From: Solobacterium sp. UBA1789
GTDB taxonomy: Bacteria > Bacillota_I > Bacilli_A > Erysipelotrichales > Erysipelotrichaceae
Length of the DNA stretch: 10,581 nt
Reading direction: 5' to 3'
Assembly (NCBI GenBank): GCA_002314515.1
Contig: DCGB01000134.1
Location: 1,521 to 12,101, forward strand
The notes under the pieces: generated by a model
Seen by the model: the letters and a program-made list of their open reading frames with translations, nothing else
Databases searched by the model: none
Told to the model about the DNA's origin: nothing
Shown: piece after piece, positions 1 to 7,047 of the stretch
How positions within the stretch are numbered: the stretch's first letter is position 1
Layout of the letters: each line of letters starts with the position of its first letter
Position numbers and translations under genes: made by a program

Positions 1-317
1 CTGGCTTCCACAAAATGGCTGCTGCCCTTTGGCGGAATGCTTCATTATTGCCAGAGCTTGAAATAGAAAAAAAGAATTCCTTTTTAGCTACCAACACCGA
101 AGACGCCATGACCGTAGGCATCTATGATGGCTATATTGGCATGATGAAATATCTTATCAAAGGTATGGAAAGAAGCATCCTTACCCAGCCGCTTATCATT
201 GGCTGTGGTGGTTATGGTAAAAAAATCGTACCTTATATTAAAGACTTCAAATACTATCAGCCAGATCTGGTAACCATTGGCCTAAGTTATCTATATGAAA
301 AATACTACAAAAAATAA
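1..317 (+). CDS. coaX: Type III pantothenate kinase, C-terminal fragment (5' end outside the window)
   Basis: This is the end of a type III pantothenate kinase, the cytoplasmic enzyme that phosphorylates pantothenate in the first step of coenzyme A synthesis. The frame is open from the first complete codon (base 3) to the TAA at 315-317. An internal ATG at 15 is unlikely to be the true start, because the residues before it (GFHK) continue the conserved run into AAALWRNASLLPELEI. The visible part carries the family's C-terminal signatures: the LPE segment, the NTEDAM-x-GIYDGYIG helix (family pattern NT-x2-AM/S-x-GI-x-GY), the IIGCGGYG glycine-rich turn, and a closing LVTIGLSYLYEKY (family: dLTLeGL-x-i-yerN). 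The upstream part with the phosphate-binding motif and catalytic Asp lies outside the window. It overlaps maf by 23 bases, suggesting co-transcription. The family call is confident; activity cannot be judged from a fragment. Confidence 0.88.
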   Translation, partial: GFHKMAAALWRNASLLPELEIEKKNSFLATNTEDAMTVGIYDGYIGMMKYLIKGMERSILTQPLIIGCGGYGKKIVPYIKDFKYYQPDLVTIGLSYLYEKYYKK

Positions 318-867
318 AGTTATCCTTGCATCCGGATCACCACGTCGTAAAGAACTTTTGGCAACCTTAGGCATTGACTTTGATATTATCGTTGCCGACA
401 TCGACGAAAGCATCGATAAGAGTCAAATAATTGAAAACGAAATTCAAAGACTGGCCCACAATAAAGCTCAAGCTATCTTTAAATTACACCAGGATAAAAT
501 TGTCATTGGCTCGGATACAGTTGTTGTCATCAACAACGAAATACTTGGCAAACCAAAGGACAAGGAAAGTGCCAGAGAAATGCTCAACAGACTATCTGGC
601 AATAAACATCAGGTCATCACCGCCCTCAGCATCATCTCGCCTAATGGCAGTGACGATATTGTCTCTGTTTCCGATGTCTACTTCGATAAACTAAGTGAAA
701 AGGAAATAGAAGAGTATTTAGATACAAATGAACCCTATGATAAAGCTGGAGCCTATGCCATTCAGGGTGGTGCTGCCAAATTCATTAATAGAATTGATGG
801 CGACTATTATGCAATAATTGGACTGCCAGTCAACAAAGTCTATCAGCTGCTCAAAAAACATCTATAA
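295..867 (+). CDS. maf: Maf family nucleoside-triphosphate pyrophosphatase
   Basis: The 190-residue product is a full-length Maf/HAM1-fold house-cleaning pyrophosphatase. Such enzymes hydrolyse non-canonical or selected nucleoside triphosphates to the monophosphate and PPi; the B. subtilis and YhdE-type members act on dTTP/UTP. Visible motifs are the N-terminal LASGSPRRKELL (residues 11-22), HNKA with Lys57, GSDTVV with the likely catalytic Asp74, GKPKD (85-89), DKAGAYAIQG (149-158) and GDYYAIIGLPV near the end. The ATG at 295 puts the motif at the usual distance from the N terminus, and no later start precedes the motif. No good Shine-Dalgarno precedes it, so translation probably depends on coupling with the overlapping coaX frame. 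A strong terminator follows only a few bases after the stop. The family is certain; the exact nucleotide preference is not decided by the sequence. Confidence 0.95.
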   Translation: MKNTTKNKVILASGSPRRKELLATLGIDFDIIVADIDESIDKSQIIENEIQRLAHNKAQAIFKLHQDKIVIGSDTVVVINNEILGKPKDKESAREMLNRLSGNKHQVITALSIISPNGSDDIVSVSDVYFDKLSEKEIEEYLDTNEPYDKAGAYAIQGGAAKFINRIDGDYYAIIGLPVNKVYQLLKKHL

Positions 868-870
868 GAC

Positions 871-895
871 AAGCCCGCAAATTGGGCTTTTTTAT
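871..895 (+). terminator. Rho-independent terminator after maf
   Basis: AAGCCC (871-876) pairs with GGGCTT (884-889) around a short GCAAATT loop, followed by a T-rich run from 888. It lies three bases past the maf stop and closes the coaX-maf transcription unit. Confidence 0.88.
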
Positions 896-917
896 TTCTT
901 TGAAGTCCTTCTGGGGA

Positions 918-946
918 TTTAGAAATAAATAACTTTAAGATACAAT
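918..946 (+). promoter_or_regulatory. Probable sigma-A promoter for the oxidoreductase-hypA-hypB operon
   Basis: A -35-like TTTAGA (918-923, 4/6 match) and a -10 TACAAT (941-946, 5/6 match) are separated by 17 bases. They sit between the maf terminator and the next gene and leave a leader of roughly 35 bases. I saw no clear inverted-repeat operator (NikR-, Rex- or FNR-like) in this gap. The call rests on consensus fit and position only. Confidence 0.5.
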
Positions 947-974
947 TAAATCAGTAACGCAATAAGCCATCTAT

Positions 975-980
975 AAGGAG
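975..980 (+). promoter_or_regulatory. Strong ribosome binding site setting the start of the oxidoreductase
   Basis: AAGGAG lies seven bases before the ATG at 988. It favours that start over the second in-frame ATG three codons later (997). Confidence 0.85.
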
Positions 981-987
981 AAAAGTC

Positions 988-3834
988 ATGCCAGAAATGT
1001 CAAAAGCATATCAGCCACGCTTTATGGACGATCCAAATCCAAGTGAAAAGATTTTGAAATTAGGTAAAAAGATTACCGATGTAGCCAAACATAAGATATT
1101 TGGCATAACAACCCACGATCCCGAATATTGGGGATTAAAATGTGTCTGCGATGACGAAATGGCCGAAGTTGCCCTACGCATGGACCTAAGACACCCCTAT
1201 ACATTTGAAGAAATGTGTGCAATGAACCCCGAACATAAACCTGAGAAACTACAGGAAATCCTGGATAAGATGTCTCATGTCGGTATTTTAGAATACGATT
1301 ATGGCAATAACTACGATAAAAATGGCCCAATTAAAGATGCAGTAAATGTCAAAAGATACATTCTGCCAATGTTTGTCCCAGGTTCTGCTGAATTTACAAA
1401 CATGATAAAGTCACAGCTCGATGAATATCCTGAACTGGCACAGTTTTTTGAAAGAATGACATTTATTCCATTAGCCGGCATTACAGAACTTGTTCCACCA
1501 GGAGGAGCCGGTATTGGCATGCACGTCATTCCTGTTGAAAAAGCTATTTCCATGGAAAACAAATCTGTTGATTTAGAACATATCTCCTATTGGTTAAAGA
1601 AATATGAAGGTCACCTGGGTGTTGGCATCTGTTCGTGTCGCTATGGACGCGCGAAGTTAGGCGAGGGTTGTGGTGACTCGGCTGACGACTGGTGTATTGG
1701 CATTGGTGATATGGCTGATTATTGTCGTGAAACCGGCAAGGGCCACGACATTACCTATGAAGAGGCCATGCAGATATTAAAGAATGCTGAAGACAATGGC
1801 TTTGTACATCAGATTACCAACATTGATGGCGAAGATAAGATATTTGCTATCTGTAACTGTAATTTGAATGTCTGCAATGCCTTAAGAACTTCACAGCTTT
1901 TCAATACTCCTAACCTTTCAAGAAGTGCCTATACTGCCAAAGTTGATCCTGCCAACTGTGTTGCCTGCGGAAAATGTGTTGAAACATGTCCTGCTGGTGC
2001 TGTAAAACTTGGACAGAAATTATGTACAAAAGAAGGACCAGTCAAATATCCTAAACACGAACTCCCAGACGCCTTATCCTGGGGTGAAGATAAGTGGGAT
2101 GAAAACTACCGCAATACAGCAAGAATCAACTGTTATGAAACCGGTACTGCCCCATGTAAGACAGCCTGCCCAGCCCACATCGCTATACAGGGTTATCTGA
2201 AAATGGCTGCTCAAGGACGCTATCAGGAAGCCCTGGCTCTAATTAAAAAAGACAACCCATTCCCAGCAATCTGCGGAAGAGTATGTAATAAAAAATGTGA
2301 AGACGCCTGCACCAGAGGCAGTATTGATAAGGCAATTGCTATTGACGCTGTCAAAAAATATATTGCCGAACTGGACTTAAAAGCAGAAACCAGATATATT
2401 CCACCAGTTGTCATTCCAAGTAACGTCCAAGACCATTGGGATGAAAAAATAGCTATTATCGGCGCTGGCCCTGCTGGCTTATCATGTGCCTTCTATTTAG
2501 CTACCAAGGGCTATAAACCAACTGTCTTTGAGGCAAATAAAAAACCAGGTGGAATGATGCAATATGGTATTCCATCATACAAACTTGAAAAAGACATCAT
2601 TGAAGCTGAAATCGAAGTATTAAAAGAACTCGGTGTTGAAATCAGATGCGGTATTAAAGTTGGTGAAGATGTAACACTTGATGAATTAAGAAAGCAAGGC
2701 TTTAAAGCCTTCTATCTGGCAATTGGCTGTCAGGCAGGAAAAGTTCCAAATATTGATGGTATTGATGCCAGCAACATTACAAATGCTGTTGAATTCTTAA
2801 AAAATGCCAGCGAAAATCATGATCAGAAACTAGCTGGAAATGTTATTGTCGTTGGTGGTGGTAATGTTGCCATTGACTGTGCCAGAACCGCAAAACGCTT
2901 TGGTGGCCAGGTTAAAATGTTTGCCCTGGAAACAAGAGAAACAATGCCAGCATCTAAACTGGAAATTGAAGAAGCTCTTGATGAAGAAGTTCAAATTAAC
3001 AACTCATATGGACCAAAAGAAATCATCAAAGACGAAAACGGCAATGTTAAATCAATTGTCTTTAAGAAGTGTCTATCAACTATTGATGAAACAGGCAAAT
3101 TTAATCCATCTTATGATGAAAACGATACTATCAGTGTTGACGCTGATCACATCATCTTTGCCATCGGCCAGGGTATTGAATGGGGCAAAATATTAGAAGG
3201 CTCAAAAGTTGAATTCTGGCATGGCAATTATCCAGTTGCTGATAAATTAACCTACCAGACTGCTGAACCAGATATTTTCGTTGGTGGTGATGTTTATACC
3301 GGCCCAGCCTTCGTTATTAATGCTATCGAACAGGGTCATCAGGCTGCTGATTCACTCCATCGTTTTGTTCAACCAGGTACTTCATTAACCATCGGCAAAA
3401 ACAGAAGAGAATTCATCGCTCTGGATAAAGACAATATTGTCATCGACAATTACGATGAAGCTGGCAGACAGGAAGAAGCTCTTGATGAAAACATCGACTA
3501 TCGCAAGTCATTTAAAGATGCTAGAAAGACTCTAACTGCTGAACAGGTTAAAATCGAAACTGCCCGCTGTCTAGGCTGTGGTGCATCTGTTGTTGATGAA
3601 AACAAGTGTATTGGCTGTGGTGTATGTACAACAAAGTGTGAATTTGATGCTATCCACTTGTTCAGAGATCATCCGGAAATGACACACATGATTAAGTCAG
3701 AAGATAAGTTTAAGGAAATTCTTCCTTATGCTGCTAAATGCGCTATCAAAATTACCTTCGGTTCTAAGACTCCTGAAGAAAAAGAGTCACAGAGAAAACA
3801 TAAAGAGTGGAAGAAATCTCAAAAGAATAAATAA
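988..3834 (+). CDS. Multi-cluster iron-sulfur flavoprotein, GltD-like NAD(P)H oxidoreductase with extra N- and C-terminal Fe-S modules
   Basis: This 948-residue protein with 35 cysteines is built around a glutamate synthase small-subunit (GltD)-like core, which in the family moves electrons between NAD(P)H, FAD and Fe-S clusters. Domains in order are as follows. Residues 1-110 have no recognised fold, with a possible winged-helix look at 48-105. Residues 205-300 form a Cys-rich module (C215, C217, C228, C236, C246, C289, C291, C296). A ferredoxin motif C324-x2-C327-x2-C330-x3-C334-P follows. The GltD-type Fe-S domain uses C382, C390, C394, C429, C433, C437 and C441. The FAD-binding GAGPAG is at 492-497, a second Rossmann motif GGGNVA at 623-628, and GGD at 766-768. 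The tail has C861-x2-C864 and C874-x2-C877-x2-C880-x3-C884. No signal peptide or membrane segment is seen, so it is probably cytoplasmic. It is followed two bases later by hypA, so the three genes appear co-transcribed. The physiological partner is unknown; a hydrogenase- or ferredoxin-linked role is inference. Confidence 0.85.
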   Translation: MPEMSKAYQPRFMDDPNPSEKILKLGKKITDVAKHKIFGITTHDPEYWGLKCVCDDEMAEVALRMDLRHPYTFEEMCAMNPEHKPEKLQEILDKMSHVGILEYDYGNNYDKNGPIKDAVNVKRYILPMFVPGSAEFTNMIKSQLDEYPELAQFFERMTFIPLAGITELVPPGGAGIGMHVIPVEKAISMENKSVDLEHISYWLKKYEGHLGVGICSCRYGRAKLGEGCGDSADDWCIGIGDMADYCRETGKGHDITYEEAMQILKNAEDNGFVHQITNIDGEDKIFAICNCNLNVCNALRTSQLFNTPNLSRSAYTAKVDPANCVACGKCVETCPAGAVKLGQKLCTKEGPVKYPKHELPDALSWGEDKWDENYRNTARINCYETGTAPCKTACPAHIAIQGYLKMAAQGRYQEALALIKKDNPFPAICGRVCNKKCEDACTRGSIDKAIAIDAVKKYIAELDLKAETRYIPPVVIPSNVQDHWDEKIAIIGAGPAGLSCAFYLATKGYKPTVFEANKKPGGMMQYGIPSYKLEKDIIEAEIEVLKELGVEIRCGIKVGEDVTLDELRKQGFKAFYLAIGCQAGKVPNIDGIDASNITNAVEFLKNASENHDQKLAGNVIVVGGGNVAIDCARTAKRFGGQVKMFALETRETMPASKLEIEEALDEEVQINNSYGPKEIIKDENGNVKSIVFKKCLSTIDETGKFNPSYDENDTISVDADHIIFAIGQGIEWGKILEGSKVEFWHGNYPVADKLTYQTAEPDIFVGGDVYTGPAFVINAIEQGHQAADSLHRFVQPGTSLTIGKNRREFIALDKDNIVIDNYDEAGRQEEALDENIDYRKSFKDARKTLTAEQVKIETARCLGCGASVVDENKCIGCGVCTTKCEFDAIHLFRDHPEMTHMIKSEDKFKEILPYAAKCAIKITFGSKTPEEKESQRKHKEWKKSQKNK

Positions 3835-3836
3835 GT

Positions 3837-4181
3837 ATGCATGAACTGGGAGTTGTATTTCATGTCATTGATTCAGTAGAAGAGCTGGCAAAAGAAAACA
3901 ATGTTAAGCACATCAATTCCGTAACCCTGGAAATAGGAACTGTTACCGGTGTTGTCCCTTCTTATCTGGAAGACTGCTGGAATTGGGCTGTTAGTAAACA
4001 CGAACTAATGACAGAATGTAAACTAAAAATAGAAAAGATTGATGCCATAACTCATTGTCAAGACTGTGGCGAAAACTACAATACGATTATATATGGCAAA
4101 ACCTGTCCAAAGTGCCAAAGTCCTAATACTTATCTGGTTCAAGGCAATGAATTCAATATTAAAGAAATGGAAGTTATCTAA
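3837..4181 (+). CDS. hypA: Nickel metallochaperone HypA
   Basis: The 114-residue product is a full-length HypA, which receives nickel and delivers it with HypB during maturation of [NiFe]-hydrogenases, and in some bacteria urease. The N terminus MHEL supplies the His2/Glu3 nickel-binding residues required right after the initiator Met, which fixes the start at 3837. The zinc-ribbon is complete: C74-x2-C77 and C90-x2-C93. The gene starts two bases after the oxidoreductase stop and its TAA overlaps the hypB ATG, so the three are almost certainly one operon with coupled translation. No [NiFe]-hydrogenase, hypC-F or urease gene is present in the window, so the client enzyme is not visible here. 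Confidence 0.95.
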   Translation: MHELGVVFHVIDSVEELAKENNVKHINSVTLEIGTVTGVVPSYLEDCWNWAVSKHELMTECKLKIEKIDAITHCQDCGENYNTIIYGKTCPKCQSPNTYLVQGNEFNIKEMEVI

Positions 4182-4852
4182 TGGAAAATGTCAGAATTAT
4201 TGAAGTAAAACAAAGCATCTTTGCCGACAATAATGCCCGCGCAAATGAGCTTCGCCAGGAATTGAAACAAAACAAGATATTCCTGTTAAACCTGATGTCC
4301 TCACCTGGCGCCGGAAAAACAACAACTCTATGTCAGGTAATCAGAATCCTGAAAGACAAATTAAATATTGGCGTTATGGAAGCCGACATTGACTCTGATG
4401 TCGATGCCAAAAAGATTGCCGAATGCGGGGTTAAATCAATTCAGCTTCATACCGGTGGCATGTGTCATCTTGATGCCGACATGACCAGACAGGGATTAGA
4501 AAACCTGATTGATGGCAATATTGACCTGGCAATTCTAGAAAATGTCGGCAACCTGGTCTGTCCTGCCGAATTCGATACCGGGGCTGTCAAAAATGTCATG
4601 ATACTATCAGTTCCTGAAGGAGACGATAAACCTCTCAAATATCCCCTGATATTCCAGGTTTGTGATGCCTTGATTATTAATAAAATTGATGTCTTACCAT
4701 ATTTTGACTTTGATATGGAAAAAGTGGTTGAAAATGCACATATGCGTAATCCTAAACTTGAGATATTCCCAATATGTGCCAAAACCGGTGAAGGAATTGA
4801 AGACTTCTGTGCCTGGTTATCTAAACAGGTCGAAGACTGGAAGAAAGATTAG
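4181..4852 (+). CDS. hypB: Nickel-insertion GTPase HypB
   Basis: The 223-residue product is the SIMIBI-class GTPase HypB, the partner of HypA in nickel delivery. Visible motifs are the P-loop SSPGAGKTT (40-48), EADIDSD (67-73), the G-domain metal-site residues C95-H96 in TGGMCH and C127 in NLVCPAEFD, NKID (167-170) for guanine specificity, and a G5-like CAKTGEG. The N terminus lacks both the E. coli-type CxxCGC high-affinity nickel site and the His-rich tract found in other HypB proteins, so only the metal site at the GTPase dimer interface remains; this is a common compact form. The ATG overlaps the hypA stop (TAATG) and has GGAAG seven bases upstream. The gene ends inside a terminator hairpin. 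Identification is firm; the nickel enzyme served is unknown. Confidence 0.95.
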   Translation: MENVRIIEVKQSIFADNNARANELRQELKQNKIFLLNLMSSPGAGKTTTLCQVIRILKDKLNIGVMEADIDSDVDAKKIAECGVKSIQLHTGGMCHLDADMTRQGLENLIDGNIDLAILENVGNLVCPAEFDTGAVKNVMILSVPEGDDKPLKYPLIFQVCDALIINKIDVLPYFDFDMEKVVENAHMRNPKLEIFPICAKTGEGIEDFCAWLSKQVEDWKKD

Positions 4853-4876
4853 AATGCACACAATGCATTCTTTTTT
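4851..4876 (+). terminator. Terminator of the oxidoreductase-hypAB operon, overlapping the hypB stop
   Basis: AGAATGCA (4851-4858) pairs perfectly with TGCATTCT (4864-4871) around a CACAA loop, followed by a T run to 4876. The left arm begins within the hypB TAG codon (4850-4852). Confidence 0.87.
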
Positions 4877-4883
4877 ATATAAT
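4855..4883 (+). promoter_or_regulatory. Possible promoter for the secreted beta-helix protein, embedded in the hypB terminator
   Basis: A perfect -10 TATAAT (4878-4883) lies 17 bases after TGCACA (4855-4860, 4/6 match to TTGACA). It precedes the start at 4913 by about 30 bases; AGAGG at 4901-4905 serves as the ribosome site. The -35 falls inside the hairpin of the preceding terminator. AT-rich DNA can give such matches by chance. Confidence 0.45.
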
Positions 4884-4912
4884 ATAAAGCGAAGTGAAAA
4901 AGAGGTATTTTT

Positions 4913-6940
4913 ATGCTTAAAATAAATTTTTTAAAGAAGATCTTTGTATGTATTCTTGCAATGATATTAAGCTTTATTTCTTTTAGTAAAGTAAGAGCTG
5001 ATGTTTTAAACCATACCTGCGATCATATCAGTGATGCAAAACTATTGACTTCCTCATGCATAGAATATGACGATAATTCTTTTCAATATTATTTGAATTC
5101 TGGAGATTATTATTTAAATGAAGATATTCTTGATTTAGGCGATGCAAACGATATTCAAATTAAAAGCGGAGAAACAGTCAATATCTGCCTAAATGGACAT
5201 ATTATTAATGCCTATTTTGAAGTCTATGGTGAATTAAATATTTATGACTGCCAGGAAACTGAGCATAAATATACAAAAGACAATAAATTTAAATATGTTT
5301 TAGATGAAAATAATGGAAATATCACTGTAAAGGGTGGCGCTATATATGGAATGAGCATGGGCCAGAGAAATGGTGGTGCCTTCTATGTTAAAGAAGGTGC
5401 AACATTAAATCTTACTAATGTTAATATCATTGGCAATGATGCCGTAAATGGTTCAGCCATCTTTGCCGAAAAAGGAAGTGTATACTGCAAAAATGTCAAT
5501 ATACTCGGTAATTCAAATGACGTACTTCGCAATTACAGTGACCCGATAAGATCTGGTGCTGCTCTTGTATGTATTGACAGCGATGTAGTATTAGAAAACA
5601 CCAATATCAAAGACAACACCTTATTAGATGACATAGACATAAATGCCAGTTCAGTTTACATTTCCGGTCAGAATAACAAAACAGTATTATTAAAGGGCAA
5701 TACAACCATCAAAGACAATTATGTTCGTATACCTACCGCGACAGATAATGTTTTTGACTTAAGATATAGCGGATTAACAGTAGACCCTAATGGCAATAAT
5801 CTATTAGATGTCGAAGATGGCTTTAGTGGTTATGTCGAAGTTGAAGTTTTTGACTATGTCAATAAGAGTACCTATACAAATAAATTACTTGAAAGCACAT
5901 TAACAAAGAACTTAAATAATAATTATTTAGCTAATTTCTCTTTAACAGGTTCAAAGAACTTTAGCTCATACTATCTAAACAGCAACAACAACCAAATCAG
6001 CATCCTCTATCGTATTAAACAGCAGCCAAGTGTAACAAACGGCTATAAATATGATGTCAAAGAAAATGGCTATAATGTTGAATACCAATGGTATGAAAAA
6101 ACAAAAGAAACAGTATCTATCGACAACTATATTAATAAAATTCAGCTTGGTGAAAAAACAGCAAATGGCTACAAATCAGCATTTAACTTTAGAATAGGAG
6201 CTCTTATAGGCATAGAACTAAAAGATCTGGAAGAAACAGATGCAACTATTTCCTTTAAATCAACTTCTAATGATATTTATCTCGACAAAAACACTTATAA
6301 ACTTGGTGACACATATTATATAAAACAAAGCGGAAATAATTTATCAATATACTTAAAAAGAGACTCCACCGAAACCGAATTTGAAATTACCGATGTCAAA
6401 GTAATTAAAGATAAACTGACTGCCATAACCGGTCAAACTACCAGTACCTTAACAAGCAGAACAATAGGTTCATATATCTGTAAGGCATCAATGAAAAATG
6501 GACAAAACATTGATAAAGTACATACCAGTGAAGTTACAGATATTATTACGCTAATTAATGAAGATAAGGGTGATTGCAAAGTTATAAGCTCTACCAACGG
6601 CAGTGCCAATTATCCAATTGGCAAAACTCAAGACACAGCATTACATATTAAAGGCATTTATTTTGATGAAATAAAAGAAAACTCTACAAGCAGTGATGGC
6701 AGTAATCCTTTTGAAAATATCAAAGTAAACTGTAACGGAAGCGAATTAACATATAACAGTGATTATGTATTGGAAGAAGGTTCAATTAAAGTAATACTTC
6801 TGAAATCATTCCTGGATACTCTTGCCAAGGGAAATAATGAAATATCAGTATCTTTGATCACCAATATTGAAACATATGAATTTAAACTGAATGTCATAAT
6901 CAATGATGGTTACAAGGTTGTAAATACATCGGTAAAATAA
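4913..6940 (+). CDS. Secreted beta-helix / Ig-like repeat protein of unknown function
   Basis: The 675-residue product is an exported protein. It has a classical signal peptide (KK at 8-9, hydrophobic core about 10-25, likely cleavage after VRA at 29). Residues about 88-270 resemble the right-handed parallel beta-helix found in many gut Firmicutes surface proteins, with NICLNGHIINA, short strands such as ITVKGGAIYGM, and NGGAFYVKEGATLNLTNVNI followed by similar rungs. A YQWYEK motif (391-396) and a distant TSRTIGSYICKASM (514-527) look like the two ends of an Ig-like domain. The C-terminal part, about 570-665, resembles an X2-like Ig domain (YNSDYVLEEGSIKVILLKSFLDTL, abbreviated here by its outer ends). 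No LPxTG, SLH, cell-wall-binding repeat or C-terminal membrane helix is seen, so it appears released or non-covalently held. No catalytic motif is recognised, and adhesion or glycan contact is only a guess. It is separated from hypB by a terminator. Confidence 0.75.
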   Translation: MLKINFLKKIFVCILAMILSFISFSKVRADVLNHTCDHISDAKLLTSSCIEYDDNSFQYYLNSGDYYLNEDILDLGDANDIQIKSGETVNICLNGHIINAYFEVYGELNIYDCQETEHKYTKDNKFKYVLDENNGNITVKGGAIYGMSMGQRNGGAFYVKEGATLNLTNVNIIGNDAVNGSAIFAEKGSVYCKNVNILGNSNDVLRNYSDPIRSGAALVCIDSDVVLENTNIKDNTLLDDIDINASSVYISGQNNKTVLLKGNTTIKDNYVRIPTATDNVFDLRYSGLTVDPNGNNLLDVEDGFSGYVEVEVFDYVNKSTYTNKLLESTLTKNLNNNYLANFSLTGSKNFSSYYLNSNNNQISILYRIKQQPSVTNGYKYDVKENGYNVEYQWYEKTKETVSIDNYINKIQLGEKTANGYKSAFNFRIGALIGIELKDLEETDATISFKSTSNDIYLDKNTYKLGDTYYIKQSGNNLSIYLKRDSTETEFEITDVKVIKDKLTAITGQTTSTLTSRTIGSYICKASMKNGQNIDKVHTSEVTDIITLINEDKGDCKVISSTNGSANYPIGKTQDTALHIKGIYFDEIKENSTSSDGSNPFENIKVNCNGSELTYNSDYVLEEGSIKVILLKSFLDTLAKGNNEISVSLITNIETYEFKLNVIINDGYKVVNTSVK

Positions 6941-7016
6941 TTCTTATTTAATAAAGTTCATTACAATATTCACATCTTTATTCCAAAAAATAATCGAAAA
7001 AAGATTCCATTAAATG

Positions 7017-7038
7017 AAAAGATCCGACAGGATCTTTT
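7017..7038. terminator. Bidirectional terminator between convergent genes
   Basis: AAAAGATCC (7017-7025) pairs perfectly with GGATCTTTT (7030-7038) around a GACA loop. The A/T ends give a short U-run in both directions. It lies between the beta-helix gene (plus) and the ABC importer operon (minus), which end 76 bases to its left and 9 bases to its right, respectively. Confidence 0.85.
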
Positions 7039-7047
7039 ATTATGGGC

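Noticed and set aside
868..987. A riboswitch or metal-responsive operator before the oxidoreductase operon
   Set aside because: The gap is only 120 bases, part of it is the maf terminator, and no conserved structured element or long inverted repeat is visible after it.
1073..1562. Two minus-strand open frames (85 and 83 codons) opposite the start of the oxidoreductase gene
   Set aside because: They lie fully within a strong conserved gene, resemble no family, and have no ribosome site; they are shadows of its codon bias.
2840..3196. A 118-codon plus-strand open frame in another phase inside the oxidoreductase
   Set aside because: Its product is low-complexity Lys/Leu-rich sequence typical of a shifted frame, and the host frame carries the conserved Rossmann motif here.
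988..3834. Plain glutamate synthase small subunit (gltD)
   Set aside because: The protein is about twice the usual GltD length with extra Fe-S modules on both ends, and no large subunit gene is adjacent, so the specific name is not justified.
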